DNA of 58,595 bases from Curtobacterium sp. Leaf183 (GCF_001424385.1 NZ_LMPO01000009.1:240885-299479), one strand, 5' to 3'; shown: positions 38,783-48,556, counted from the first letter of the stretch. Program-made: numbers and translations. Notes: generated by a model not told the origin, from the sequence alone.

Positions 38783-39751
38783 ATGGACGAGCACTGGACC
38801 ACCGTCACGCTGGCAGCGGACGCCGCACGGCCGCACGACGAAGCGCTGCGCTGGGTCGTCGCGCACGCCGCGACGGACCTCGAGCGGCTCCGGGTCGTCG
38901 ACGTCGACCCGACACCGGAAGGACGCGACGGTCCGCCACCGGACGGACGCGGCGGTCCGCCACCGGAAGGACGCGACGACCCGCCACCGGAAGGACGCGT
39001 CGGCCCAGGCAGTCGCCGGGTGGCCGAGCAGGTCGCGGAGGCGGCCCGTGCGGCGCTGCCCGACGTCGAGGTCGACGTCGTCCGGCACGCTGGTCCGCTC
39101 GCCGCTGCGCTCGTGGCCGAGTCCGGCGGCGGCGACCTGCTCGTCGTCGGCACGTTCCGGAGCCGGCGTGGCTCGACCCTCGGCTCCGCGCCGGCCCGGG
39201 TCGCCGAGCGCGCCGCGGTCCCGACCGTCGTGTTGCCCGACGGCCCGGACCCGATCGACGGCGACGTCGTCCTGGCCGTCGACGAACCCGAAGACGAGCG
39301 GGCCGTCGCGATCGCGGTCGCCGAGGCGTCCCGGCGGCACCGACGACTGACACTGCTGCGGGCGTGGGAGATGCCGCTGGTCACCCGGACCGGACTGACC
39401 GACTTCGCCGAGGACCCCCTCCGGTGGCGCCGGGAGAGCCAGGCGCTGCTGCAGCGGGCGACGGACCGGCTGGTCGCACGTGCCCCGGGGGTCCGCGTCC
39501 GGTCGTTGCTGGTCGAGGGTCACCCGGGTCCGGCGATCGTCGCCCACACCCGCACGGCATCGCTGGTCGTGCTCGGGCAGGGACACGTGCACGTGCTGTC
39601 CGGTTCGGTGCTGCGCGACGTCCTCCGCCGTTCCGTCGCACCCGTGTGCGTCGTCCCGGCCACCGCGCACGAGACACCCACGCGGTCGCGGGGTCGATCG
39701 CGGTCGACCCGGTCACCGGAACCCGAGGCCGACCCGGTCGGCACGGCCTGA
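38783..39751 (+). CDS. Tandem universal stress protein (UspA) domains
   Basis: A 322-residue protein with two UspA folds. The second domain shows the ATP-binding pattern GHPGPAIVAH then GSVLRDVLRRS; the first shows LLVVGTFRSRRGSTLGSAPA. The first domain is interrupted at about residues 45-73 by a proline-rich insertion, encoded by a 24-bp tandem repeat, where other UspA domains have a short loop. ATG at 38783 with a GGGAGG upstream. Likely binds ATP under stress or starvation; role inferred from family only. Confidence 0.85.
   Translation: MDEHWTTVTLAADAARPHDEALRWVVAHAATDLERLRVVDVDPTPEGRDGPPPDGRGGPPPEGRDDPPPEGRVGPGSRRVAEQVAEAARAALPDVEVDVVRHAGPLAAALVAESGGGDLLVVGTFRSRRGSTLGSAPARVAERAAVPTVVLPDGPDPIDGDVVLAVDEPEDERAVAIAVAEASRRHRRLTLLRAWEMPLVTRTGLTDFAEDPLRWRRESQALLQRATDRLVARAPGVRVRSLLVEGHPGPAIVAHTRTASLVVLGQGHVHVLSGSVLRDVLRRSVAPVCVVPATAHETPTRSRGRSRSTRSPEPEADPVGTA
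38913..39000 (+). repeat. 24-bp in-frame tandem repeat, about 3.7 copies
   Basis: Units start at 38913, 38937, 38961 and 38985 (CACCGGAAGGACGCG-like). They encode repeats such as EGRDGPPP inside the first UspA domain. Being a multiple of three, copy-number change keeps the frame. Confidence 0.9.
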
Positions 39752-39830
39752 CGCCTCGACGCGGTGCGCCCGGCCGCACGCCTCGACGCGGTGCGCCCGG
39801 CCGCACGCCTCGACGCGGTGCGCTCAGCCG
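39751..39830. repeat. 27-bp tandem repeat between two stop codons
   Basis: Units start at 39751, 39778 and 39805 (ACGCCTCGACGCGGTGCG-like). The array begins at the last base of the uspA stop and ends within the stop of the convergent SGNH gene at 39824. It fills the whole spacer. Confidence 0.85.
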
Positions 39831-40879
39831 GCGGCGCTGCGGACCGCAGCCTCGACCCGACGCGCCAGGTACGCCACCCCGGACCGGTTCGGGTGCAGCG
39901 CCCCCGGCTCGAGGTCGATCCGTCGCAGCCCGTTGGTCGAGTCGAGCGTCACCCCGGACACGAGCGCCCCCTGCCGGGCGCAGGCGGACCGGGACAGCGT
40001 CGACGTGAACACGTCGAGGTAGCGGACGCCGGCCGCGGCCGCAGCCGACCGCGCCACGTCGTCGAGGTCCTGCTGGACACCGTGCAGGTACCGCACGTCG
40101 GTGTTCGTGAACGGGTAGGAGTTCGCCGGGAACGAGCCCGTGAGCGTGCCGAGGTCGAGCGCGGACCGGAAACACCCCTTGGCCGGGGTGTGCTCGGCGT
40201 CCGGGAAGATGGCCGGGTAGCCGAGGAAGACGACCTGGGCGTTCGGGGCGGCGTTCCGGATGGCGGCCAACGCCGTTGCGATGCCGAGCGCCACCCGCGA
40301 CCGGATCTTCACCCCGAGCTGGTCGACGCCGTCCTGCACCAGCGTGCTGCGGCACGACGGGGCATCCCGGCCGGAGAACACCGGACCCGCCGGTGACAGC
40401 GCCAGACACGCCGCGGCCGTGCCGAACAGGTCCGCGTCGTTGCCGCCGATCGTGACGGTGACCAGCCGCGTGTCGGCGGACAGTGCCTCGATCTGTGGCG
40501 GGACGCCCCGGAACTGGTGCCCGCCGAGGATGTCCGCGGTCGTCGCGCCACCGCAGGTGACGTCGTGCAACGCGAGTCCGAACCGGGCCGCGACCCGGTG
40601 GGGGTAGTCCTGGGCGGACTGCCCGCACGCGGAGACGGGGAGCCCGGTCGGGTCACCGAGGCCGTACCCGGCGGAGTACGAGTCCCCGAGCGCGACGTAC
40701 TCGCTGCCCGGCGGCAGTCCCGCGAGCGACTCCACCGGGTCGGCGGTCACCCGGTAGGGCTGCGGGACCGGCCAGAGCGGCGCTGCCGTGGCACCGGACG
40801 TCGGCAGGACCCCGGCCGCGAGCACGACCGACGCCGCCACTGCGAGGAGCAGCAGGGAGCGGGCGGACCTGAACAGCAC
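39824..40879 (-). CDS. Secreted SGNH/GDSL hydrolase
   Basis: Exported esterase or lipase of 351 residues. It has a signal peptide (MLFRSARSLLLLAVAASVVL then a TSGATA cleavage region) and the SGNH blocks: GDSYSAGYGLG (Ser), TCGGATT (Gly), TIGGNDADL (Asn) and LHPNRSG (His). Several cysteines suggest disulfides, as in the Streptomyces secreted lipase group. GTG at 40879 with GAAGG upstream. Ends within a tandem repeat. Confidence 0.92.
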   Translation of the reverse strand: MLFRSARSLLLLAVAASVVLAAGVLPTSGATAAPLWPVPQPYRVTADPVESLAGLPPGSEYVALGDSYSAGYGLGDPTGLPVSACGQSAQDYPHRVAARFGLALHDVTCGGATTADILGGHQFRGVPPQIEALSADTRLVTVTIGGNDADLFGTAAACLALSPAGPVFSGRDAPSCRSTLVQDGVDQLGVKIRSRVALGIATALAAIRNAAPNAQVVFLGYPAIFPDAEHTPAKGCFRSALDLGTLTGSFPANSYPFTNTDVRYLHGVQQDLDDVARSAAAAAGVRYLDVFTSTLSRSACARQGALVSGVTLDSTNGLRRIDLEPGALHPNRSGVAYLARRVEAAVRSAAG

Positions 40880-40936
40880 GTGACCTTCGGGTGGACGGGA
40901 CGTCGGACGGAAGCGGTCAGGCTACCGTCTCGGCGC

Positions 40937-41293
40937 TCAGCGTCGGCCGAGTCGACGCTCTCCGCCGCTGCCGGTGCGGTACTCGAGCCCGTAGTGCTGG
41001 AACAGCACCGGCTCGGTGTCGGCTTCGAGCTCGCCGTCGGTCGCGATGGAGGGCGCGTCCTTGATGAGCTTCTTCGGGAAGGTCACGCGCAGGTGCTTCG
41101 GCGCGACGGTCGCACCGACGAGCGGGACGAACACGAGCTTCTGGAAGCCGACCATCCCGGTCGCGACCGATCCGAACGCGGGCTCGGACGTCGCGGTGTC
41201 GTAGTAGATGCTCTCGAGGTTCCCGACCTTGTCGTCGCTCTCGTCGACGACCGGCATGCCGATCCAGTCCCGGATGTTGGCCGCTTCGAACAC
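40937..41293 (-). CDS. PRC-barrel domain protein
   Basis: A 118-residue cytosolic protein with a PRC-barrel start (WIGMPVVDESDDKVGNLESIYYD) and a conserved KHLRVTFPKKLIKDAPSI segment. PRC-barrel proteins bind RNA or partner proteins, for example RimM or photosystem proteins. This short free-standing form is common in actinobacteria but uncharacterised (family knowledge). GTG at 41293 follows GGAGGGAG. A longer frame upstream reads into the antisense of the GT9 gene and is rejected. Confidence 0.85.
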   Translation of the reverse strand: MFEAANIRDWIGMPVVDESDDKVGNLESIYYDTATSEPAFGSVATGMVGFQKLVFVPLVGATVAPKHLRVTFPKKLIKDAPSIATDGELEADTEPVLFQHYGLEYRTGSGGERRLGRR

Positions 41294-41339
41294 GGTGCTC
41301 CCTCCACGGCCCGGGCGTTCCGGGTCCGTCCAACCGACG

Positions 41340-42347
41340 CTACCGGTCGGTCCCCGACCCCGCCCGCACGCCGTCCGCTGCCGCAGCCGGCGCGGAGACC
41401 CCGAGCCCGTCGACCGCGCCGAGCACGTCGGCGGGGTGCACGGCCAGGATCGCCGGGTCGGGCTCCTCGGAGAACACGTCGCCACGCCGCACGGACGCAT
41501 CCGTGAGCACCACGTGCGGGCCGGACGCCGGCGGACCCCAGGACTCCGGCGGCGCCGGTCCGAAGAGCACGACCGACGGGATCCCGTAGGCGGAGGCCAG
41601 GTGCGCCGCGCCGGTGTCGACCGTGACGACCACGCGGGCCTCCGCGACCACGGCCGCGAACGGCTGCAGGTCGAGCACACCGGCCAGGACCGCCTCCGGC
41701 GGCAGCCCGGCGGACTCGGCGACGGCTGCGGCGCGCTCGACGTCCGCCGAGCCTCCCGTCAGGACCACGTGGTGTCCGCGCTCGCGCAGACCGCGCACCA
41801 CCTCGGCGAACCGGTCGACCGGCCAGTGCCGCGCGCCGTGGAACGCACCGACGTGCACGACGGCGGCGTCCGCGACGACCGCGGGCGCGGTGGGCCGGTC
41901 GATGCCGACGTCGTCGGGGTCGCCGGGGATGCCGTGGGCCTCGAGCAGACGGACCCAGCGTTCGCGTTCGTTGACCGGCCCGTCGTTCCAGGGCGGGCCG
42001 TCGCTGCCGCCGTGCCCGATGACCCGCCGCGCCCCCAGTGCGGCGACCAGCCCCTCGGACTCGGGGCCGGCTCCGTGCAGGTTCACCGCGACGTCGGTGA
42101 CGCCGGCCGGCACCCCGATCGGGTGGTCGAAGCCCTGCTGCGCCAGGTGCACGTCGACGGCGGGCACGAGCTCGACGACCGGGGCGAGCCACGCGGTCGT
42201 CGCCAGGCTGATGCGGTGGTCGGGGAACGCCCGACGCAGCGCGCGCAGTGCGGGCACCGCCACGAGCAGGTCGCCGAGCTTGATGGCACGCAGCACCACG
42301 AGCTCGGGGCGGCCGTCGGACGGAGGGAGGGCATCGAGGGCGGTCAC
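41340..42347 (-). CDS. GT9 (heptosyltransferase-type) glycosyltransferase A
   Basis: A 335-residue GT9-like glycosyltransferase: LRAIKLGDLLVAVPALRALRRAFP at the N-terminus (split in the sequence as LRAIKLGDLL and PALRALRRA), VVHVGAFHGARHWPVDRFAEV with the family's H-P-G-like site changed to HVGAF, and VTVDTGAAHLASAYGIP near the C-terminus. GT9 enzymes are mainly ADP-heptose transferases (family knowledge). It is divergent from gmhB with 98 bases between. GTG at 42347 lies seven bases after TAGCGT. First member of the heptose locus on this side. Confidence 0.88.
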   Translation of the reverse strand: MTALDALPPSDGRPELVVLRAIKLGDLLVAVPALRALRRAFPDHRISLATTAWLAPVVELVPAVDVHLAQQGFDHPIGVPAGVTDVAVNLHGAGPESEGLVAALGARRVIGHGGSDGPPWNDGPVNERERWVRLLEAHGIPGDPDDVGIDRPTAPAVVADAAVVHVGAFHGARHWPVDRFAEVVRGLRERGHHVVLTGGSADVERAAAVAESAGLPPEAVLAGVLDLQPFAAVVAEARVVVTVDTGAAHLASAYGIPSVVLFGPAPPESWGPPASGPHVVLTDASVRRGDVFSEEPDPAILAVHPADVLGAVDGLGVSAPAAAADGVRAGSGTDR

Positions 42348-42354
42348 CCGCTCG

Positions 42355-42360
42355 ACGCTA
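42355..42360 (-). promoter_or_regulatory. -10 hexamer of glycosyltransferase A, probably leaderless
   Basis: TAGCGT on the minus strand, seven bases before the GTG at 42347. Confidence 0.5.
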
Positions 42361-42433
42361 GCGGTGCGGCCCCGGGCGCGGACGACGGTCGCGTCCGGCG
42401 GCCTTCCTGGCGGCGTGTCCGGGCGGTCTCCGG

Positions 42434-42439
42434 TATGTC
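42434..42439 (+). promoter_or_regulatory. Weak -10 candidate before gmhB
   Basis: TATGTC, six bases before the ATG at 42446. The last base is not the consensus T, so the match is uncertain, but the spacing equals the other leaderless genes. Confidence 0.25.
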
Positions 42440-42445
42440 GGACGC

Positions 42446-42997
42446 ATGGCTCTCTCCGTGGACCGCGCAGTCGGCGGTCTCCTCTTCGACCGTGACGACA
42501 CGCTCGTCATCGACGTCCCCTACAACGCCGACCCGCACCGCGTGGTCCCCGTCCCGGGTGCACGTCGTGCCGTCGAGCGCGCCCGCGCCGCCGGGCTGCC
42601 GGTCGGCGTCGTGACGAACCAGTCGGTGATCGCCCGCGGTGGTGCCACCCGCGAGCAGGTGGACGCGACGAACGCGCGGGTCGACGAACTGGTCGGTCCC
42701 TTCGACGTGTGGTGCGTCTGCCCGCACGGTGCGGAGGACGACTGCGCCTGCCGCAAGCCCCGCCCGGGTCTGGTGTTCCAGGCTGCGGAGCGACTCGGCG
42801 TGCCGGTCGAGGAACTCGTCGTCATCGGCGACATCGGCGCGGACGTCGGCGCCGCCGCAGCCGCGGGCGCGCAGTCGGTCCTCGTCCCGACACCGCGGAC
42901 GCGTCCGGAGGAGGTCGCTGCCGCCCCGACCGTCGCCGCGACCATCGAGGACGCCGTCGCCCTCGTGCTGGCGCACGTGCGGGCGGCGTCAGCGTGA
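42446..42997 (+). CDS. gmhB: GmhB-like heptose-bisphosphate phosphatase
   Basis: HAD-IIIA phosphatase of 183 residues expected to remove one phosphate from D-glycero-D-manno-heptose-1,7-bisphosphate. It has D-x-D as LFDRDDT (D15, D17), VTNQS for the second motif and CRKPRPG. The zinc-binding CPHGAEDDCAC cluster, specific to GmhB and histidinol-phosphatase relatives, is intact. First gene of an operon with the next six genes; its TGA overlaps the start of glycosyltransferase B by four bases. Whether the alpha or beta anomer is used is not visible. Confidence 0.88.
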   Translation: MALSVDRAVGGLLFDRDDTLVIDVPYNADPHRVVPVPGARRAVERARAAGLPVGVVTNQSVIARGGATREQVDATNARVDELVGPFDVWCVCPHGAEDDCACRKPRPGLVFQAAERLGVPVEELVVIGDIGADVGAAAAAGAQSVLVPTPRTRPEEVAAAPTVAATIEDAVALVLAHVRAASA

Positions 42998-44097
42998 CGG
43001 ACGACCGACGGGGCCCGCGGGTCCTGGTCGCCCGCCTCGACTCGTTCGGCGACGTGCTGGTCACTGGTCCGGCCGTGCGCGCGGTGGCGGCCGGTGCGTC
43101 GCACGTCACGATGCTCTGCGGCCCGCAGGGGGCCCCCGCCGCCGAGCTGCTGCCCGGGATCGACCGGGTGCGGGTGTGGGCCGCGCCGTGGGTCACGGAG
43201 ACCGCGCGGCCGCTCGACGACGCCCTGCTCGACGAGTTCCGGGCGCTCGTCGACGAGGAGCGGATCGACGAGGCCGTCGTGCTGACGTCCTTCCACCAGT
43301 CGCCGCTGCCGCTGGCCGTGCTGCTGCGGCTGGCGGGCGTCGCACGGGTGTCCGGTGCGTCCGTCGACCACCCCGGTTCGTTGCTCGACGTACGCCTGCG
43401 GCCCGGCGAGGACCTGCCCGAGGACCTCCCCGAACCGGGGCGCGCGCTGCGGATCGCCGAGGCGGCCGGCTTCGGCCTGCCGGCCGACGACGACGGGAGG
43501 CTCGTGGTGCGGCACGACGCCGCGGCGCCACCCGAGGTGGCTGCGCTGGACCGCTACGTCGTGGTCCACCCGGGCGCGAGCGTCCCCGCGCGGTCCTGGC
43601 CGCCCGAGCACCACCGGGCGCTCGTCGCCGCCTACGGCGACCTCGGCATCCCGGTCGTCGTGACCGGCTCGCCCGGGGAACGGGCGCTGACGGCGTCCGT
43701 CGCCGCGGGTGCGCCGGAGGACGCCACCGTGCTCGACCTCGGCGGGCGGACCAGCCCGGCGGAGCTCGCGGCGGTGCTGGCCGGCGCCGAGGTCGTCGTG
43801 GTCGGCAACACCGGCCCGGCCCACCTGGCCGCGGCGGTCGGCGCGAGGATCGTCAGCCTGTTCTCCCCCGTGGTGCCCGCCATGAAGTGGGCCCCGTACG
43901 CCGAGCACGTCGAACTGCTCGGTGACCAGGGCGCCGCGTGCCGGCTCAGTCGCGCACGCGAGTGCCCCGTCCCCGGACACCCGTGCCTGTCGTCGGTGAC
44001 CCCCGAGGACGTCCTCGCGGCACACGGTCGCCTGGTCGGGCGCGCTCTGCGGATGAAGCCGAGCAGTCTGCGAAGGACACCAGAAGCGCGTGCGTAG
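42994..44097 (+). CDS. GT9 (heptosyltransferase-type) glycosyltransferase B
   Basis: A 367-residue GT9 protein. Marks: RVLVARLDSFGDVLVTGPAV at the start, YVVVHPGASVPARSWPPEHH with the P-G-A and R-W donor-site pattern, and VVVGNTGPAHLAAAVG near the end. LFSPVVPAMKWAPY resembles the acceptor-side loop of ADP-heptose transferases. GTG at 42994 overlaps the gmhB stop. Likely adds the activated heptose made by its operon neighbours. Confidence 0.92.
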   Translation: MTDDRRGPRVLVARLDSFGDVLVTGPAVRAVAAGASHVTMLCGPQGAPAAELLPGIDRVRVWAAPWVTETARPLDDALLDEFRALVDEERIDEAVVLTSFHQSPLPLAVLLRLAGVARVSGASVDHPGSLLDVRLRPGEDLPEDLPEPGRALRIAEAAGFGLPADDDGRLVVRHDAAAPPEVAALDRYVVVHPGASVPARSWPPEHHRALVAAYGDLGIPVVVTGSPGERALTASVAAGAPEDATVLDLGGRTSPAELAAVLAGAEVVVVGNTGPAHLAAAVGARIVSLFSPVVPAMKWAPYAEHVELLGDQGAACRLSRARECPVPGHPCLSSVTPEDVLAAHGRLVGRALRMKPSSLRRTPEARA

Positions 44098-44181
44098 CGT
44101 GCGGCACTGCTCCTCCTGCTCCTGCTGTTGACGGTCCGGCAACCCGCCCGATCCGCACGGAGCGCGACCGAAAGGGACTGC

Positions 44182-45180
44182 ATGCGGATCCTCGTCTGGC
44201 ACGTCCACGGCGGCTGGATGGACGCGTTCGTCCGCGGGTCGCACGAGTACCTCGTCCCGACCACCGCCGCCCGCGACGGCTGGGGACTCGGCACCGGGGG
44301 ACGCGACTGGCCGAACGTCGTGGAGATCGCGCCCGAGGACGTCGCGGACGCCGGTGTCGACCTGGTCGTGCTGCAGCGCACCGAGGAGGCCGAGGTCGCC
44401 GCGACCCTGCTGCGCGGCCGCTCGGTGCCGACGGTGTTCGTCGAGCACAACGCGCCCCGTGTCGACGTGCCCAACAGCCTGCACCCCTTCCGGGACCACG
44501 CCGACATGACGATCGCGCACGTGACGCACTGGAACGCGCTGATGTGGGACTGCGGCTCCGCGCGGACCACGGTCGTAGAGCACGGCGTGGTCGACCCGGG
44601 GCCGCTGTACTCGGGACGACTGGAGCGCTTCGGTGCGGTGATCAACGAGCCGGTGCGGCGCAACCGGGTGGTGGGCACGGACCTGCTCCCCCGCTTCGCC
44701 GCGGTCGCCCCCGTCGACGTCTTCGGGATGGGGACGGAGCGCCTCGCCGACCTCGGACTCGGTGACCGCCTGGTCGGGCTCGGCGACGTCAAGCCGGACC
44801 CGATGCACGCCGCCCTGGCCGAGCGTCGGGCGTACCTGCACCCGAACCGCTGGACCTCGCTGGGGCTGTCGCTCATCGAGGCGATGCACATGGCCATGCC
44901 GGTCCTGGTCCTCGCGACGACCGACGCGGCGCGCACCGTGCCCGCCGAGGCCGGCGCGATCGCGACGGACGTGGCGGAGCTGACCCGGGCCTCCCGGCTG
45001 TTGGTCGACGACCCGGACGAGGCGCGCCGACGTGGCGCCGTCGCCCGGGAAGCCGCGCTCGCACGACACTCGCTCGCCCGGTTCCTCGGGGACTGGGACG
45101 GGTTGCTCGACGACGTCGTGACGCGCCACAGGCGCGCGGGACGCAGCCCGAGCCCCGCTCTGGAAGGGAGCACCCGATGA
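44182..45180 (+). CDS. Glycosyltransferase, GT4-like fold
   Basis: A 332-residue protein with a GT-B C-terminal half: [20 protein letters not shown] contains the E-rich sugar-nucleotide segment. The N-terminal half has VLVWHVHG-like start ([14 protein letters not shown]) and [10 protein letters not shown]. Family is GT4-like, but sequence similarity is weak, so the donor is unknown. ATG at 44182 with AAAGGGA; the frame upstream to 44128 is rejected. The next gene overlaps by four bases. Confidence 0.82.
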   Translation: MRILVWHVHGGWMDAFVRGSHEYLVPTTAARDGWGLGTGGRDWPNVVEIAPEDVADAGVDLVVLQRTEEAEVAATLLRGRSVPTVFVEHNAPRVDVPNSLHPFRDHADMTIAHVTHWNALMWDCGSARTTVVEHGVVDPGPLYSGRLERFGAVINEPVRRNRVVGTDLLPRFAAVAPVDVFGMGTERLADLGLGDRLVGLGDVKPDPMHAALAERRAYLHPNRWTSLGLSLIEAMHMAMPVLVLATTDAARTVPAEAGAIATDVAELTRASRLLVDDPDEARRRGAVAREAALARHSLARFLGDWDGLLDDVVTRHRRAGRSPSPALEGSTR

Positions 45181-46487
45181 GGATCGCGATGGTCTCCGAA
45201 CACGCCAGTCCGCTGGCCGTGCTGGGCGGGGTCGACGCCGGCGGGCAGAACGTGCACGTCGCCGCGCTGTCCGGCGCACTCGCCGACCGCGGCCACGAGG
45301 TGACCGTGTACACGCGCCGGGAAGACGCCGAGCTGCCCGCCCGCGTCATGCTCCGCCCGGGCGTCGAGGTCGTGCACGTCGACGCCGGACCCGCCCGTGC
45401 CGTGTCGAAGGACGAGCTCTTCCCCTACATGGCGACGTTCGCCCAGGTCCTCGCCGCCGAGTGGTTCGTCGACCGACCGGACGTCGTCCACGGCCACTTC
45501 TGGATGTCCGGGCACGCGGCGCTCGAGGCCGTGTCGCAGGTGCAGGTCCGCACCGGTGGGACCCGGATCCCGGTCGTGCAGACCTTCCACGCGCTCGGCA
45601 TCGTCAAGCGGCGACACCAGGGCTCCGCGGACACCAGTCCCGAGGAGCGCGAGTGGGTCGAACCGGCCGTCGGCCGCGGGGTCCACCAGGTGGTCGCGAC
45701 CTGCTCCGACGAGGCCTTCGAGCTCAAGGCGCTCGGGGTCCCCCTGCACGCGATCTCGGTCGTTCCGTGCGGCGTCGACGTCGACCGCTTCCAGCCGACC
45801 GGCCCCGTCGAGGTGCGCGGACGGACGCACCGCGTCCTGACGGCCTCACGCCTGGTCCGCCGCAAGGGCGTCGGCACGACGATCGCCGCGCTCGCCCGCC
45901 TGGTCGAGGCCGGGCGCGACGTCGAACTCGTCGTCGTGGGCGGTGCCGGCACGGCCGGTGCCGACCTGCCGGACGACCCGGAGTACCAGCGCCTCGACGC
46001 CCTGGCCCGCTCACTCGGTGTCCGCGACCACGTGTCCTTCCGCGGGCAGCTCGGCCAGGACGACATGCCGGCCGTCTACCGCAGCGCCGACGTCGTCGTG
46101 TGCGCCCCCTGGTACGAGCCGTTCGGCATCGTGCCGCTCGAGGCCATGGCGTGCGCACGTCCAGTGGTCGCGTCACGGGTCGGCGGACTCATCGACACGG
46201 TCGTCGAGGACGCCACCGGGCTGCACGTCCCGCCGCGCGACGAGGACGCCGTCGCTGCCGCCGTCGCGGGGTTGCTGGACGACCCCGTCCGTGCCGAGGG
46301 CTACGGCGCCGCCGGTCGTGCGCGGGTCGAGTCCCGCTACGCCTGGAGCCGCGTCGCCGCAGACACGGAGCGGGTCTACGAGCGTCTGGTCGCTGGGGTC
46401 GCTGGCGACATCCCGTTCCCCGCGAGGACCACTTCGACGGGTCGGGGCACGTTCCCCGACCGCGCCACCGAGAGGACAGCACGATGA
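45177..46487 (+). CDS. GT4 glycosyltransferase (MshA/sucrose-synthase-like)
   Basis: A 436-residue retaining glycosyltransferase with the GT4 start [20 protein letters not shown], the [11 protein letters not shown] acceptor-side helix, [12 protein letters not shown] and the catalytic EPFGIVPLE (E-x7-E). It resembles actinobacterial mannosyl- or GlcNAc-transferases. Start overlaps the preceding gene by four bases, and its stop overlaps gmhA by four. The C-terminal 35 residues are variable and probably disordered. Confidence 0.9.
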   Translation: MRIAMVSEHASPLAVLGGVDAGGQNVHVAALSGALADRGHEVTVYTRREDAELPARVMLRPGVEVVHVDAGPARAVSKDELFPYMATFAQVLAAEWFVDRPDVVHGHFWMSGHAALEAVSQVQVRTGGTRIPVVQTFHALGIVKRRHQGSADTSPEEREWVEPAVGRGVHQVVATCSDEAFELKALGVPLHAISVVPCGVDVDRFQPTGPVEVRGRTHRVLTASRLVRRKGVGTTIAALARLVEAGRDVELVVVGGAGTAGADLPDDPEYQRLDALARSLGVRDHVSFRGQLGQDDMPAVYRSADVVVCAPWYEPFGIVPLEAMACARPVVASRVGGLIDTVVEDATGLHVPPRDEDAVAAAVAGLLDDPVRAEGYGAAGRARVESRYAWSRVAADTERVYERLVAGVAGDIPFPARTTSTGRGTFPDRATERTAR

Positions 46488-47107
46488 CCATCGAACAGAG
46501 CGGGATCGGCACGACCGAACAGCTGAGCGACAGCGCCCGCGCCGTGCTCGACCACGTCGCCGCCTCGGTGCCGGTCGTGGCCTCGCTCGTCGACCACCGC
46601 GACCAGATCGCCGCGTGGGCCGACGACATCGCCGCCCGGCTCGTCGCCGGTCGACGCCTGCTGGCCGCGGGCAACGGCGGGTCCGCCGCCGAGGCACAGC
46701 ACCTCACCTCGGAGCTGACCGGCCGGTTCGACGGGGACCGGCCCGCCTACTCCGCCATCTCCCTGCACGCCGAGTCCTCCGCGGTCACCGCGATCGGCAA
46801 CGACTACGGGTTCGAGGAGGTCTTCGCGCGCCAGGTGCGTGCCCACGCCCGCGCCGGGGACGTCGTCGTCCTGCTGAGCACCAGCGGCCGGAGCCCGAAC
46901 CTGCTGCGCGCGGCCGAGGCCGCTCGCGCGGTGGGTGCCCGGGCACTCGCCCTGACGGGGGCCCGACCCAACCCGCTCGCCGACACCGTCGACGACGCGA
47001 TCTGCATCGAGGGCCCGTCCGCGAACGTGCAGGAGGCGCAACTCGTCCTCGTGCACGCCCTCTGCAAGGCCATGGAACCGGCGCTCCGACGCGGGGGCCG
47101 TCGATGA
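46484..47107 (+). CDS. gmhA: GmhA-like sedoheptulose-7-phosphate isomerase
   Basis: SIS-domain isomerase of 207 residues expected to convert sedoheptulose-7-phosphate to D-glycero-D-manno-heptose-7-phosphate, the first step of heptose activation. It has [20 protein letters not shown] with the catalytic Glu, [12 protein letters not shown] for phosphate, and [14 protein letters not shown] with the second metal/catalytic His. Overlaps of four bases with both neighbours. Its presence next to gmhB and an HldE-like gene makes assignment to this pathway strong. Confidence 0.9.
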   Translation: MTIEQSGIGTTEQLSDSARAVLDHVAASVPVVASLVDHRDQIAAWADDIAARLVAGRRLLAAGNGGSAAEAQHLTSELTGRFDGDRPAYSAISLHAESSAVTAIGNDYGFEEVFARQVRAHARAGDVVVLLSTSGRSPNLLRAAEAARAVGARALALTGARPNPLADTVDDAICIEGPSANVQEAQLVLVHALCKAMEPALRRGGRR

Positions 47108-48498
47108 GCGCCCGCGGGATCCGCCTGCGCATCGCCGTCGTGGGCGACACGCTGCTCGACGTCGACGTCAGCGGGACCAGCGAACGCCTGAGCCCGGACG
47201 CTCCGGTGCCCGTCGTCGACGTCCGCACCGACGACCGACGTGCCGGCGGCGCCGGGCTCGTCGCGACGATGCTGGCGAAGGACGGCCACGACGTCACGCT
47301 GGTCACCGTCCTGAGCGACGACGACCGGGCTGACGAGCTCCGCGCCCTGCTCCCGGACGTCCGCGTCGTCGCGGGTCCGTCGGGTGTCGCGACGCCCGTG
47401 AAGACCCGCGTGCGCGTCGGCGAGCACGCCCTGGTCCGGATCGACGAGGGCTGCGACACCCCGCCGGTGCCGTCGGTCACGGCCGAGATGACCGCGGTGC
47501 TGACCCAGGTCGACGCGGTCGTCGTGGCCGACTACGGTCGTGGGGTCGCCGCGGCTCCGGCACTGCGCGACGCGATCGCCGCTGCCGCCGCCACCACCCC
47601 CGTCGTCTGGGACCCGCACCCCAGGGGCGCGACCCCCGTGGCCGGGATCACCGTCGCGACGCCGAACGCCGCCGAAGCCCGACGGTTCACCGACCTGCCC
47701 GGCCAGGGCGTGCCCTTCGCCACCGACGCGGCAGCGGCCCTGGTCGACGCGTGGGACGTCGGTGCCGTCGCCGTCACCATGGGCGACCGGGGCGCGCTGG
47801 TCGGACGTCGGACCGCGCGTGGCATGGACTCCCGCTTCGTGCCGGCGCCCTCCGTCACCGCCGCCGACCCGTGCGGAGCCGGCGACCGACTGGCCGCCGG
47901 GGTCGCTGTCGCCCTCGCCGGTGGCGCCGACGTCCCGGACGCCGTCGCCGCCGGTGTGGCCGACGCGTCGGCGTACCTCGCCGCCGGCGGGGTCGCCGCA
48001 CTGTTCGCCGACGCCCCCGCCGTGGTCGCGGTGCCAGGAGCCGACCGGGACGCCCTGCGGGTCGTGCACGAGGTGCGCGCCGGCGGCGGGACGGTCGTCG
48101 CGACCGGCGGGTGCTTCGACCTGCTCCACGCCGGCCACGCACGGACGCTGTCCGCGGCCCGGGCACTCGGGGACTGCCTGGTCGTCTGCCTGAACTCTGA
48201 CGACTCCGTCCGCACGCTCAAGGGACCCGAGCGCCCGATCATGACCCAGGACGACCGCGCCGAGCTGCTGCTGGCGCTGGACTGCGTCGACGCCGTCGTC
48301 GTGTTCGACGAGACAACACCGGACGAGGCACTGCGTCGCTTCCGTCCCGACGTCTGGGCGAAGGGCGGCGACTACACCGCGGATGAGCTGCCCGAGGCCG
48401 TCACCCTGGCCGAGTGGGGCGGGCGCGTCGTCACCGTGCCGTTCCACCCGGGACGCTCCACCACACGCCTGGCGTCCGCGCTCGCGGCCGTCGGCTGA
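47104..48498 (+). CDS. hldE: HldE-like heptose kinase/nucleotidyltransferase, copy 1
   Basis: Two-domain fusion of 464 residues. The N-terminal PfkB-like kinase (to about residue 320) begins GDTLLDVDVSGTSERLSPDA like HldE and has the catalytic Asp in DPCGAGDRLA; the residue after GAGD is Arg, where Thr or Ser is usual. The C-terminal cytidylyltransferase-like domain has ATGGCFDLLHAGHARTL (G-x-FD and HAGH), LKGPERPIMTQDDRAELL, WAKGGDYTADEL and RSTTR. Expected to phosphorylate heptose-7-phosphate and then attach a nucleotide. Overlaps gmhA by four bases. Confidence 0.88.
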   Translation: MSARGIRLRIAVVGDTLLDVDVSGTSERLSPDAPVPVVDVRTDDRRAGGAGLVATMLAKDGHDVTLVTVLSDDDRADELRALLPDVRVVAGPSGVATPVKTRVRVGEHALVRIDEGCDTPPVPSVTAEMTAVLTQVDAVVVADYGRGVAAAPALRDAIAAAAATTPVVWDPHPRGATPVAGITVATPNAAEARRFTDLPGQGVPFATDAAAALVDAWDVGAVAVTMGDRGALVGRRTARGMDSRFVPAPSVTAADPCGAGDRLAAGVAVALAGGADVPDAVAAGVADASAYLAAGGVAALFADAPAVVAVPGADRDALRVVHEVRAGGGTVVATGGCFDLLHAGHARTLSAARALGDCLVVCLNSDDSVRTLKGPERPIMTQDDRAELLLALDCVDAVVVFDETTPDEALRRFRPDVWAKGGDYTADELPEAVTLAEWGGRVVTVPFHPGRSTTRLASALAAVG

Positions 48499-48556
48499 GC
48501 GCGCCCACCACGAACCCGACCGACCACACGAACCTGATCCACCCGGAAGGAACCAC

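Noticed and set aside
38913..39000. Short repeat array as CRISPR
   Set aside because: Units are contiguous with no spacers and lie in frame inside uspA; no cas genes present.
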